This document shows positions 26,787-35,958 of a stretch of DNA of 63,503 bases, one piece after another. A program made the translations under genes and the position numbers. A model generated the notes under the pieces. It saw only the letters and a program-made list of their open reading frames with translations, made no database searches and was not told where the DNA came from. Numbering within the stretch: position 1 is the first letter of the stretch; the number at the start of each line of letters is the position of its first letter. The DNA is from NVTR01 sp036479015 (lineage in GTDB: Bacteria; Pseudomonadota; Alphaproteobacteria; Rhodobacterales; Rhodobacteraceae): contig JAZGFB010000060.1 in NCBI GenBank assembly GCA_036479015.1, forward strand, positions 1 through 63,503, written 5' to 3'.

Positions 26787-26815
26787 TTTATACGCGAGCC
26801 TTCGCCAACGACCAA
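26787..26815 (-). promoter_or_regulatory. Predicted sigma-70-type promoter of the small RNA
   Basis: On the minus strand TTGGTC (26810-26815) is separated by exactly 17 bases from TATAAA (26787-26792). The -10 element is near consensus; the -35 keeps the TTG. The predicted start of the RNA is near 26780. Confidence 0.5.
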
Positions 26816-26892
26816 GCAAAAAATTTGTAAACTGCAAAACACCGGGTTAGTGTTTGAACTAATATTAAATGTACAAAGGGATTGTTGCCAAA

Positions 26893-28707
26893 ATGAGATC
26901 GGTATTTCTTCAAGCTGCCACCGGTGTTGCACTTACACTGGCGATTATGTCCGCCGCCACCACCTCAATGGCAGAGCCGCGATACGCAATAGCTATGGCA
27001 GGCGACCCTGCCCTACCACCTGATTTTGTGTCCCTCCCACATGTAAACCCTGATGCCCCCAAGGGGGGGAGCATCATATTTGCCCAGTCGGGCAGCTTTG
27101 ACTCACTTAACCCCCACATTCTGAAGGGACGCACCCCTTGGGCGGTGCGGGCCTATGTTTTTGAATCCCTTATGGGGCGGTCTTATGACGAACCATTCAC
27201 GCTTTATGGGCTTTTGGCCGAATCAATCGACACCGGGCCGAACCGTGAATGGGTTGAATTTGTGCTGCGTAAAGAGGCCCGCTTTTCCGATGGCAGCCCG
27301 GTCACTGTTGAAGATGTTATCTGGTCCTATGAAACCCTGGGCACCATTGGCCATCCCCGGTACCACAATTCCTGGAAGCAAGTTGAAAAGATAGAAAAAA
27401 CCGGGCCTCGTTCGGTGCGGATTACGTTCAATTCCGACAACCAGGAACTGGCCCTAATCATGGGGCTGCGGCCCATTCTGAAACGTGCCCAATGGGACGC
27501 GCGTGACTTTGCAGACAGCGGCGTTGATCTTATCCCTGTGGGCTCATCCCCTTACACCATTGATAGCTTTGAGCCTGGCGCATTCATTTCACTTAAGCGC
27601 AACCCGGATTATTGGGGCAAGGACGTGCCGTTCATGCGCGGTCAGGCCAATCTGGATGAAATACGCTATGACTATTACGGCGATGGTGATGTGGTGTTTC
27701 AGGCCTTTAAGGCCGGGGAGGCAAATGCCTACCGCGAAGGCAATGCCGCCAAGTGGGAGTCGCAGTATAACTTTGCCAGGGTGCAGTCCGGCGATGTTGT
27801 GAAATCCTTAATCACCCACCAGCGACCATCGGGTATTACCGGGTTTGTCATGAACACCCGCAATCCGATATTTCAGGACTGGCGGGTGCGCGAGGCGATG
27901 ATCACCGCGTTCAACTTTGAATTTATCAACGACACCATCACCGGCGGCGCCCAAGGGCGCATCACCAGCTATTTTTCCAACTCTGTTTTAGGCATGTCCA
28001 GCGGGCCGGCCCAGGGGCGGGTTCTGGAATTGTTGAAACCGTTTGAAGCAGACCTGTTGCCCGGTGCCCTAAGCGGCTACTTACCGCCCGTAGGTGACGG
28101 CACAGAACGTAACCGCCCGGCCATTGCCAAAGCACTTGCGCTAATGGAAGCCGCCGGTTGGACGGTTCAGAACGGTGTTATGAAAAATGCCGACGGTGCA
28201 GAGTTTACCTTTGAAGTTCTGCTCAGCCAAGGTGCCGCCGAAACCGCCCAGACATTTGATCTGTATGCCTCTGCCCTAACCCGGATTGGCATCACGCCAA
28301 CAATCACCACCGTTGACAGTGCGCAATACCGCGAACGCACCAACACCTATGACTTTGATATGGCGCGTTATCGGCGTGGTCTGTCGCTGTCGCCGGGAAC
28401 CGAGCAACGCCTATATTGGGGGGCCGAAGGCATCACCAAACCGGGCACGCGCAACTGGATGGGGATGTCATCCCCGGCCGCTGACGCGATGATTGACGAA
28501 TTGCTGACCGCCAGCAGTCAGGATGATTTTCGCGCCGCAGCCAAGGCATTGGACCGTGTGCTGACCACGGGGCGCTATGTTATTCCGTTTTGGTTTGCCG
28601 ACCATTCCCGCCTGGCCCACGTTAAACAGTTGCGTTTTTCCGAGCGTTTGCCAATGTATGGTGATTGGTTGGGTTTCCAGCCAAATACCTGGTGGTGGGA
28701 AGAATAA
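26893..28707 (+). CDS. YejA-like extracellular solute-binding protein, family 5
   Basis: 604 residues from the ATG at 26893, which gives a clean signal peptide (MRSVFLQAATGVALTLAIMS, cleavage near AEPRYA) and has AAAGGGA upstream; an in-frame ATG at 26869 is possible. The SBP_bac_5 pattern is clear: PHVNPDAPKGGSIIFAQSG, ARFSDGSPVTVEDVIWSYETL and VGSSPYTIDSFEPG, with the C-terminal WWWEE common in YejA-type peptide/microcin C binders. It would deliver peptides to an ABC importer, but no permease or ATPase genes adjoin it. The gene ends in TAATG, sharing its last A with the entericidin-like gene. Confidence 0.9.
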   Translation: MRSVFLQAATGVALTLAIMSAATTSMAEPRYAIAMAGDPALPPDFVSLPHVNPDAPKGGSIIFAQSGSFDSLNPHILKGRTPWAVRAYVFESLMGRSYDEPFTLYGLLAESIDTGPNREWVEFVLRKEARFSDGSPVTVEDVIWSYETLGTIGHPRYHNSWKQVEKIEKTGPRSVRITFNSDNQELALIMGLRPILKRAQWDARDFADSGVDLIPVGSSPYTIDSFEPGAFISLKRNPDYWGKDVPFMRGQANLDEIRYDYYGDGDVVFQAFKAGEANAYREGNAAKWESQYNFARVQSGDVVKSLITHQRPSGITGFVMNTRNPIFQDWRVREAMITAFNFEFINDTITGGAQGRITSYFSNSVLGMSSGPAQGRVLELLKPFEADLLPGALSGYLPPVGDGTERNRPAIAKALALMEAAGWTVQNGVMKNADGAEFTFEVLLSQGAAETAQTFDLYASALTRIGITPTITTVDSAQYRERTNTYDFDMARYRRGLSLSPGTEQRLYWGAEGITKPGTRNWMGMSSPAADAMIDELLTASSQDDFRAAAKALDRVLTTGRYVIPFWFADHSRLAHVKQLRFSERLPMYGDWLGFQPNTWWWEE

Positions 28708-28820
28708 TGATGAAATTTCTGATGATTGGTTTGCTGTTGGTGGTATCCGCCTGCGCAACCGTAGAAGGCATGGGGCGTGATATATCATCGGGGGCCCGTA
28801 CCGTTGAACAGATGTTTTAA
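28707..28820 (+). CDS. Entericidin-like small lipoprotein
   Basis: 37 residues from the ATG at 28707 (or 36 from 28710), overlapping the stop codon of the binding-protein gene by one base. It has a short hydrophobic signal (MKFLMIGLLLVV), a lipobox VSAC, and then TVEGMGRDISSGARTV, the classic entericidin A/B pattern (T-V-x-G-x-G-x-D-I). After lipidation the mature peptide would be about 22 residues and membrane anchored. In enterobacteria such peptides are linked to envelope stress and cell lysis; here the role is unknown. It is too short for most gene finders. Confidence 0.8.
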   Translation: MMKFLMIGLLLVVSACATVEGMGRDISSGARTVEQMF

Positions 28821-28904
28821 GGGCTGACTACTAGACGGGTGGTAATTTGCTCTGGCGATCTTTGATATCCGGTAATAGGTAACAAAGAATAGCGAGGCAA
28901 AAAC

Positions 28905-29546
28905 GTGATAAAACTTGATATTCTATCTGACCCCATATGCCCCTGGTGCCTTATTGGTAAAACCAATCTGGACCGGGCATTGCAGGACAACCCGAACCAC
29001 CCGTTTGCCATTGAATGGCATCCCTTTCAGCTAAACCCGAACATGCCATCCGAAGGTGTGGATCGACGCACCTATCTTGAAGCCAAATTTGGCGGCCAAA
29101 AGGGTGCGATCGAGGTTTATTCACGCATAGATGTGGCGGCCAAGGATGTTGGCTTGGACATTAACTGGTCCGGCATCACCCGGACACCAAACACGTTTAA
29201 CGCGCATCGGCTTATCCATTGGGCGGGAATTGAGGGGTGCCAGATTGCCGTGGTTGCGGCGCTGTTTCAGGCATACTTTTTTGACGGCTCTGATATCGGT
29301 GACACTGACACATTGGTAAAAATAGGCGAAACCTGCGGTATGGACGCAGGTGTAACAGCCCGTCTGTTAAGCAGTGAAAGCGACCGCCAACCGCTTAGGG
29401 AACGTGAAAGCCATTCCCGTGAAATGGGTGTCAAATCTGTGCCAACCTTCATTGTCAACAATCAGGCAGTGGTTCCGGGTGCACAACCGGCTTCATTTTG
29501 GGCTGAAGTCATTGCGGATTACAACACAGAAGAACCCGCCGACTAA
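28905..29546 (+). CDS. DsbA-family (FrnE-like) thiol oxidoreductase
   Basis: 213 residues with a GTG start preceded by GAGG. The thioredoxin-fold active site CPWC is at residues 12-15 (SDPICPWCLIG), and KSVPTFIVNN near 184 carries the cis-Pro. It has no signal peptide, so it is cytoplasmic, in line with the FrnE/2-hydroxychromene-carboxylate isomerase-like branch of DsbA. It shares one base with the start of the Bcr/CflA gene (TAATG), so the two are cotranscribed. Confidence 0.9.
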   Translation: MIKLDILSDPICPWCLIGKTNLDRALQDNPNHPFAIEWHPFQLNPNMPSEGVDRRTYLEAKFGGQKGAIEVYSRIDVAAKDVGLDINWSGITRTPNTFNAHRLIHWAGIEGCQIAVVAALFQAYFFDGSDIGDTDTLVKIGETCGMDAGVTARLLSSESDRQPLRERESHSREMGVKSVPTFIVNNQAVVPGAQPASFWAEVIADYNTEEPAD

Positions 29547-30748
29547 TGGCGCGCCAACTTCCTGTTGTAGAATTCGTAGCCCTGATGGCGCTGCTGTTTT
29601 CCATGGTGGCGTTTGCCATTGATGCCATGTTGCCGGGGCTGCCCGATATTGCACAGGAACTGACACAAGCTGACCCCAACAAAGCCCAACTGGTTGTCAC
29701 AGCCTTTATGTTGGGCATGGGGGTAGGTACGTTTTTTGCAGGTCCGTTGGCCGATGCCTACGGGCGCCGCTTTATAACCAATATCGGATTGTTCATTTTT
29801 GTTCTGGGGTCATTTCTGGCCTATATCGCGCCAAGCCTGGAATTAATGCTGGGGGCAAGACTGTTCCAGGGGCTTGGTGTTGCGGGGGCGCGAATTGCGC
29901 CATTGGCCATGATCCGCGACCTTTATGAAGGCCGTCAGATGGCACGTATCACATCATTTGTGACCATGGTGTTTATGTTGGTTCCAGCCGTCGCGCCATC
30001 ATTGGGGGCTGTGATCATCAACCAATGGAATTGGCGGGCGATTTTCATTGCGTTCATACTCTTTGCCGCTGTGGGGTTTGTGTGGTTGAACGCGCGCCAG
30101 TCAGAAACACTGGCCGTGCCTGATCGTCGCCCCCTTAGATATGGTTTGCTAAAGGCTGGTATCGTTGAAATTGCGACCAATCCGCAGGTGGTGCTGCACA
30201 CGGCCATTATGTCACTTGGCTTTGCAACCCTTGTGGCACAGCTGTCATCGACCCTGCAGATCTATGCTGAAACTTTTGACAGGCTCGCCAGTTTTCCGGT
30301 TTGGTTTGGGTTGACGGCGTTGCTGGCAATGCCAGCGACAATACTAAATGCCATGCTGGTTGTCCGTGTTGGAATGCGCCAAATGGTGCGTTTTGCCTTT
30401 GCAATTCAATCGGTTGTGTCGGTCGCTGTGGTGCTGTTGTTCTTGCAAAGCGGGCAGCCGATAATTGCCCTGTTCCCACTTTGGTTCTTTTGGTCGGCGG
30501 TCAACCTGTGGACGGTGGGTTTGACTCTGGGCAACCTGCAGGCACTGGCGCTTGGCCCATTGGGGCATATTGCCGGTCTTGGGGCATCTGTGACGATTGC
30601 TGTCTCAACCATCATTGCTGTTGTTATTGGCGGGGCAGTTGGATTGGCATTTAATGGCACACCGATCCCGCTGATTATTTCGGTAGCCCTGCTGTCGGTG
30701 ATGGCCTTGGTCCTGACATGGCTGTCAACAGGCGAGACCAAGAGCTGA
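29546..30748 (+). CDS. Bcr/CflA-type MFS drug exporter
   Basis: 400 residues with 12 predicted transmembrane helices. IDAMLPGLPDIAQEL in helix 1 and FAGPLADAYGRRFITNIGL (MFS motif A) in the loop after helix 2 place it in the Bcr/CflA drug:H+ antiporter family; LFQGLGVAGARIAPLAMIRDLYEG is a further family segment. Substrate unknown. It overlaps the upstream DsbA-like gene by one base. Confidence 0.9.
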   Translation: MARQLPVVEFVALMALLFSMVAFAIDAMLPGLPDIAQELTQADPNKAQLVVTAFMLGMGVGTFFAGPLADAYGRRFITNIGLFIFVLGSFLAYIAPSLELMLGARLFQGLGVAGARIAPLAMIRDLYEGRQMARITSFVTMVFMLVPAVAPSLGAVIINQWNWRAIFIAFILFAAVGFVWLNARQSETLAVPDRRPLRYGLLKAGIVEIATNPQVVLHTAIMSLGFATLVAQLSSTLQIYAETFDRLASFPVWFGLTALLAMPATILNAMLVVRVGMRQMVRFAFAIQSVVSVAVVLLFLQSGQPIIALFPLWFFWSAVNLWTVGLTLGNLQALALGPLGHIAGLGASVTIAVSTIIAVVIGGAVGLAFNGTPIPLIISVALLSVMALVLTWLSTGETKS

Positions 30749-30823
30749 CGTTTTTGCGCACTGCCTTAACAGTGTTCAGACACATATTTTCTGTTAGGCT
30801 GATGTTGGAACAATGGCATCGGG

Positions 30824-32488
30824 ATGAAAAATATTTTGATGGATGACTATTATGATCTGGGCCCCTATGGCCGGGCGATCACTACCAGCGAACCTGACGC
30901 CCAGACTTGGTTTGACCGTGGCCTGAACTGGTGTTTCGGCTACAATCACGATGAGGCAGTGGTATGTTTTAGGCGCGCGCTTAAGCTTGACCCGAACTGC
31001 GCCATGGCTTGGTGGGGTGTCGCCTATGCATCGGGGTGCAATTACAACAAACCATGGGAAGCATTTGACGCGGCCGATGCTGTGCAATCTGTGCAGACGG
31101 CATATGACGCTACCCAGAAAGCGATTTCCTGCACTGAAAGCATCAGCGACTTTGAGGCAGGATTAATATCTGCCCTGCCCCAAAGGTACCTGGACCGCAC
31201 CCCCGCCAAGGACATGACCCCCTGGAACGATAGATATGCCGACGCTATGCGCCAAGTGTACCTGAACTTTAGCGACGACCCTGATGTTGCGACCCTGTTT
31301 GCTGAAGCACTGATGAACCGCACACCCTGGGCACTGTGGGATCTGGCAAGCGGCAAACCGGCCGATGGCGCAAATACGGTTGAAATCATGGAAACGCTTG
31401 AGGCAGCACTGGCCCGACCTGGCGGTATGGCCCATCCGGGGCTGTTGCACATGTACATTCACACCATGGAAATGTCGCCCCATCCAGAACGCGCCCTAAA
31501 GGCCGCTGATGCGCTGAGGGGGTTGGTGCCAGACGCCGGACACTTGCAACATATGCCAAGCCATATTGATGTGTTATGCGGCCATTATGAACGTGTGGTG
31601 TCATCAAATGAAGCGGCGATACGGGCAGACAATAAGTTTCTAAAGCGCAATGGCCCGATCAATTTCTATTCGCTTTATCGCTGCCATGATTTCCACTTTA
31701 AGATTTATGGTGCCATGTTTTTGGGTCAGTATCAGCCAGCAATTCAAGCGGTTGATGAAATGATTGCCGGGCTGCCAATCAAATTGCTGATGGTAGACTC
31801 TCCGCCTATGGCGGACTGGCTGGAAGGCTTCATTTCGGTCAAACAGCATGTTTATATCCGGTTTGGAAAATGGCAGGAAATTATAGACCAGCCAATGCCC
31901 CAACAGCATAAACTATACTGTGTCACATCGGCGATGATCCACTATTCCAAGGCGGTTGCCTATGCCGCAACGGGCGATGTCCTGCGCGCAGAAAAGCATG
32001 TTGTTAGTTTTGATAATGCCCTGCTGAATGTCCCTGACAGCCGGTATATTTTCAACAATACCTGCCTGGATATTCTGGCCGTGGCCCGGGAAATGATGTT
32101 GGGTGAAGTTGCCTATCGCCGGGGGGAATATGACGCGGCCTTTGCGCATTTGCGCAAATCCGTGGAGCTGGATGATGCCCTGCCCTATGATGAACCCTGG
32201 GGCTGGATGCAGCCGACACGCCACGCTTTGGGGGCATTGCTGTTGGAGCAGGGCCAGGTTGAAAATGCCGCTGCGGTTTATAAGGCCGATCTGGGGCTTG
32301 ATGACACCCTTAGCCGCGCCAGCCAGCACCCCGATAACATCTGGAGCTTGCTGGGCTACCATGAATGTCTGACACAGCTTGGCAGGTCTGAAGAGGCCCG
32401 GATCATCGGTCAGAGGCTGGCACTGGCCCAGGCCCGCACCGACACTGCTGTTAAGTCATCTTGTTACTGCAAAATGGGCAGCACTTAG
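30824..32488 (+). CDS. His-rich tetratricopeptide-repeat protein, function unknown
   Basis: 554 residues, no signal peptide or membrane segment. TPR-like helical repeats are visible at about 24-62 (YNHDEAVVCFRRALKLDPNC) and 420-500. Between them lies a striking set of motifs: LLHMYIHTMEMSPHPERAL (207-224), GHLQHMPSHIDVLCGHYERV (239-258) and YRCHDFHFKIYG (285-296), giving clusters H209-H213-E216 and H243-H247-H254, then DEPWGWMQPTRHALGALLL near 456. The C-terminus SSCYCK holds a Cys-x-Cys. The spacing suggests metal or cofactor binding, not only scaffolding, but this is inference. The stop overlaps the convergent mfd gene by 4 bp. Confidence 0.8.
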   Translation: MKNILMDDYYDLGPYGRAITTSEPDAQTWFDRGLNWCFGYNHDEAVVCFRRALKLDPNCAMAWWGVAYASGCNYNKPWEAFDAADAVQSVQTAYDATQKAISCTESISDFEAGLISALPQRYLDRTPAKDMTPWNDRYADAMRQVYLNFSDDPDVATLFAEALMNRTPWALWDLASGKPADGANTVEIMETLEAALARPGGMAHPGLLHMYIHTMEMSPHPERALKAADALRGLVPDAGHLQHMPSHIDVLCGHYERVVSSNEAAIRADNKFLKRNGPINFYSLYRCHDFHFKIYGAMFLGQYQPAIQAVDEMIAGLPIKLLMVDSPPMADWLEGFISVKQHVYIRFGKWQEIIDQPMPQQHKLYCVTSAMIHYSKAVAYAATGDVLRAEKHVVSFDNALLNVPDSRYIFNNTCLDILAVAREMMLGEVAYRRGEYDAAFAHLRKSVELDDALPYDEPWGWMQPTRHALGALLLEQGQVENAAAVYKADLGLDDTLSRASQHPDNIWSLLGYHECLTQLGRSEEARIIGQRLALAQARTDTAVKSSCYCKMGST

Positions 32489-35400
32489 GCCTTTGTGCGT
32501 GCCTTAACTGCCAGATCACGGGCAATGGAAAATGCGCCTTTGATCTTATCGCTGTCTTTCTTCCAGTCCCGGCGGACGACAATTTTATTGTCTTTCACCT
32601 TGGCATGGCCATGCTGTGCTTGGATGAAATCAACCAGCCCGGCGGGGTTGGCGTATTTGTCGTTGTGAAACTGGATCGTAGCACCGCGGGGGCCGCCATC
32701 AAGCCGGGCGATACCGGCCTTTTTGCATTCTGCCTTGATCCGCACCACCAGCAGTAATGTGTTCACCTCTTTGGGCAGCTTGCCAAACCGGTCAATTAGT
32801 TCGGCGGCGAAACCTTCCAGTTCAACCTTGGTTTCCAGACCTGACAACCGGCGGTATAGCCCCAGGCGAACGTCCAGATCGGGCACGAACTTTTCGGGAA
32901 TAAGAACCGAAACACCCAGGTTGATGCTGGGCGCCCACTGGTCATCAACCTCACTTAGGCCTTCCATTTCACCGGCCTTTATCTTGGCAATCGCCTCTTC
33001 CAGCATTGACTGGTACAGCGCATAGCCTACTTCTCGGACCTGGCCAGATTGTTCCTGCCCCAGCAAATTCCCGGCACCGCGAATGTCCAGATCCTGACTG
33101 GCCAGGGTAAACCCTGCCCCCAATGTATCAAGCGAGCCAAGCACGCGCAGCCGTTTCTGGGCGCTGGGTGTCAGGGGCTTTCGCGGTTTGGTCGTCAGAT
33201 AGGCATAGGCCCGGATTTTAGAGCGCCCGACCCGACCCCGGATTTGATACAGTTGCGCCAGCCCGTACATGTCAGCCCGGTGGACAATAATGGTGTTGGC
33301 GGTGGGGATATCCAGCCCACTTTCAACAATTGTAGTGGCCAGCAGCACGTCATATTTACCGTCATAAAATTGGTTCATCCGGTCATCAAGTTGCCCGGCA
33401 GCCATTTGACCATGGGCGACCACATAGCTGACTTCTGGCATTTGTTCTTTTAGAAACTCTTCTATTTCTGGCAGGTCCGCGATGCGCGGCACAACATAGA
33501 ATGACTGCCCCCCGCGATAATGTTCGCGCAGCAATGCTTCACGGACCATAATCGCGTCAAATTCGCTAACATAGGTCCGGATAGACAGCCGATCCACAGG
33601 TGGTGAGCCAATAATTGATAGGTCGCGCACCCCGGTCAGTGACAATTGCAAGGTACGCGGAATAGGCGTGGCAGTCAGGGTCAGCACATGCACATCTGAA
33701 CGCAGCAGTTTTAACCGTTCCTTATGGGCGACACCAAAATGTTGTTCTTCATCAATCACCAAAAGCCCCAGGTCCTTGAACCGAATGCTTTTCGCCAACA
33801 GGGCATGGGTGCCAATGACAATATCTACGGTGCCCAGTGCCAGGCCTTCGCGCGTTAGGGCGGCGTCCTTAGTTGATACAAAGCGCGATAACTGGCGTAC
33901 ATTGATCGGAAACCCGCGAAACCTGTCGCTGAAGCTTTTGAAATGTTGGCGCGCCAGCAGCGTGGTTGGGGCGACAATGGCGACCTGGGTTCCCGACATT
34001 GCGGCAACGAAGGCGGCGCGCATTGCCACCTCTGTTTTGCCAAAACCCACATCACCACAGACCAGTCGATCCATAGGCCGCCCGGACGCCAGGTCTGTCT
34101 GAACATCGTGAATGGCCTGCAGTTGATCATCGGTTTCTTGGTAGGGGAACCTTGCAGCAAAAGCTTCACCCATGGCTGCCGGCGGCTCCATTATTTGGGC
34201 GGAGCGCAAGAAGCGTTCAGCGGCCACCCGAATAAGCTTGTCGGCCATGATCAGGATATTTGCCTTCAGACGGGCCTTTTTGGCCTGCCATGCGCTGCCG
34301 CCAAGGCGATCAAGCATGCCCTCTTCATGGCCATATCTGCTGAGAAGTTCAATGTTTTCAACGGGCAGAAACAGCCGGTCACTGCCGGCATATTCAAGCA
34401 ATATACATTCATGGAGCGCGCCAAGCGCATCCACCACTTCCAACCCATTATATCGTCCGACACCATGGTCCACATGCACGATCAGGTCGCCGACGCTTAG
34501 GCTTTGGGCTTCGGTCAGAAAATTATCAGCGCGGCGTTTCTTTTGGGGTGCGCGAATAAGCCGGTCGCCCAGCACGTCCTGTTCAGAAATAACGGTTAGG
34601 CCGGGCGCTTCAAAGCCATGTTCCAACGCCCAAACCACCAGCCATATGCCGCCGCTGCCCTCTGGGATGTCACGGAAACTGTCCGCCAGTTTGGTATCTG
34701 TTGTCCCCTGGTCCTGTAACAGCCCAGCCAGGCGTTCACGTGCGCCGCCGGAATAGCTGGCAACGACCACCTGCCCGTTTGATCGCTTTGCTTCAATGTG
34801 GTCTTCTAAGGCCCCAAAAATATTGACGTTTTCCAGCTTACGTTCGGCGGAAAAATTGCGGCCAATGCGCCCCCCGGCGTCAATTGCATTTTGCCCGGTT
34901 GGCTGTGGCAACGTCGCCAGTGCCAAAACCCGGCGGTCTGCCAGCATTTTTGTCCAGGCGGTGTCGTCCAGATACAGCAATTCAGGCGGGCAAGGTTTAT
35001 AGCTGGCAGATGCGCTGTTTTTTTGTTCCAGCGCAAACTGCCGGGTTTCGTATTGATCGGTAATACTGTCCCAACGGGCCGAGCGGGCGGCAGTTACCTG
35101 ATCATCAAGAATGACTGTCGCGCCAGGCAAATAGTCAAACAGAGTTTCCAGCCGCTCATGGAAAAACGGCAGCCAATGTTCCACACCCTGGTGTTTGCGC
35201 CCGGCGCTGACGGCTTCGTAAAGCGGATCATCAGTACCCGCGGCACCAAATTCCGCGCGATACGACTGGCGAAAGCGGGTGATTGATGGGTCATCCAGTA
35301 TCACCTCTGACACCGGGGCCAGTTCAATACAGTCAAGTTTTTCAATGGTTCTTTGGCTGGCAGGGTCAAACCTGCGCACCCCATCCAGAACATCGCCAAA

Positions 35401-35931
35401 CAGGTCAAGTCGCACCGGGCCGGCCTGCCCGGGTGGGAATATATCAATAATTCCACCACGAATGGCATAGTCACCCTGTTCGGTCACAGTCGGGGTCTGA
35501 ACAAACCCCATGCGCGACAGGAACGAACGCAGCTCAGGTTCATCAATCTGATGGTTGACCTGGGCGGTGAATGCCGCAGTTTTCAATATGCTTTGGGCTG
35601 GGATGCGCTGTGTTGCTGCATTTAATGTGGTTAGCAGTATGAACTGCGTCGGTTTTTTATGCACCAGCATGGCCAAGGTCGCCATACGTGTCGCGGAAAC
35701 ACTGCTGTTGGGTGACACCCGGTCATAGGGCAAGCAATCCCAGGCTGGGAAAGACACCACCGGGACGTCAGGTGCAAAAAACGCCAACGCCGCCTGCAAT
35801 GCGGCAAGGCGCTTATCATCGCGCGCCACGTGTACTACCGGGCCGTCAATTGACGCCATTTCCTGCAAAAGCAGGCGCGCATCAAAACCTTCCGGTGCGC
35901 CGCTTACAGTAATTTTGGAAACGTTGGTCAC
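32485..35931 (-). CDS. mfd: Transcription-repair coupling factor Mfd
   Basis: 1148 residues with a GTG start, full length. It removes stalled RNA polymerase and recruits UvrA. The UvrB-like N-terminal part is present (SFPAWDCLPYDRVSP, DYAIRGGIIDIFPPG), followed by the RNA-polymerase interaction domain (GDLIVHVDHGVGRYNGLE). Helicase motifs follow: Walker A GDVGFGKTE, Walker B DEEQHFG, then LTATPIPRTL and a QIRGRVGRS motif VI. The C-terminal TRCF domain is complete. It is convergent with the TPR gene and cannot be linked to a transcriptional unit from sequence alone. Confidence 0.96.
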   Translation of the reverse strand: MTNVSKITVSGAPEGFDARLLLQEMASIDGPVVHVARDDKRLAALQAALAFFAPDVPVVSFPAWDCLPYDRVSPNSSVSATRMATLAMLVHKKPTQFILLTTLNAATQRIPAQSILKTAAFTAQVNHQIDEPELRSFLSRMGFVQTPTVTEQGDYAIRGGIIDIFPPGQAGPVRLDLFGDVLDGVRRFDPASQRTIEKLDCIELAPVSEVILDDPSITRFRQSYRAEFGAAGTDDPLYEAVSAGRKHQGVEHWLPFFHERLETLFDYLPGATVILDDQVTAARSARWDSITDQYETRQFALEQKNSASASYKPCPPELLYLDDTAWTKMLADRRVLALATLPQPTGQNAIDAGGRIGRNFSAERKLENVNIFGALEDHIEAKRSNGQVVVASYSGGARERLAGLLQDQGTTDTKLADSFRDIPEGSGGIWLVVWALEHGFEAPGLTVISEQDVLGDRLIRAPQKKRRADNFLTEAQSLSVGDLIVHVDHGVGRYNGLEVVDALGALHECILLEYAGSDRLFLPVENIELLSRYGHEEGMLDRLGGSAWQAKKARLKANILIMADKLIRVAAERFLRSAQIMEPPAAMGEAFAARFPYQETDDQLQAIHDVQTDLASGRPMDRLVCGDVGFGKTEVAMRAAFVAAMSGTQVAIVAPTTLLARQHFKSFSDRFRGFPINVRQLSRFVSTKDAALTREGLALGTVDIVIGTHALLAKSIRFKDLGLLVIDEEQHFGVAHKERLKLLRSDVHVLTLTATPIPRTLQLSLTGVRDLSIIGSPPVDRLSIRTYVSEFDAIMVREALLREHYRGGQSFYVVPRIADLPEIEEFLKEQMPEVSYVVAHGQMAAGQLDDRMNQFYDGKYDVLLATTIVESGLDIPTANTIIVHRADMYGLAQLYQIRGRVGRSKIRAYAYLTTKPRKPLTPSAQKRLRVLGSLDTLGAGFTLASQDLDIRGAGNLLGQEQSGQVREVGYALYQSMLEEAIAKIKAGEMEGLSEVDDQWAPSINLGVSVLIPEKFVPDLDVRLGLYRRLSGLETKVELEGFAAELIDRFGKLPKEVNTLLLVVRIKAECKKAGIARLDGGPRGATIQFHNDKYANPAGLVDFIQAQHGHAKVKDNKIVVRRDWKKDSDKIKGAFSIARDLAVKARTKA

Positions 35932-35958
35932 TGTTGAAATTCCCGCGTGTTCGTAGCG

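Larger units (their letters stand above)
26570..26892. other. 323-bp intergenic region between bdhA and the YejA-like gene
   Basis: No protein gene is supported here. It holds the promoter region of bdhA (leftward), a complete candidate small-RNA unit on the minus strand at 26703-26815 (promoter, two hairpins, terminator), and the promoter region of the rightward binding-protein gene. Confidence 0.6.
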
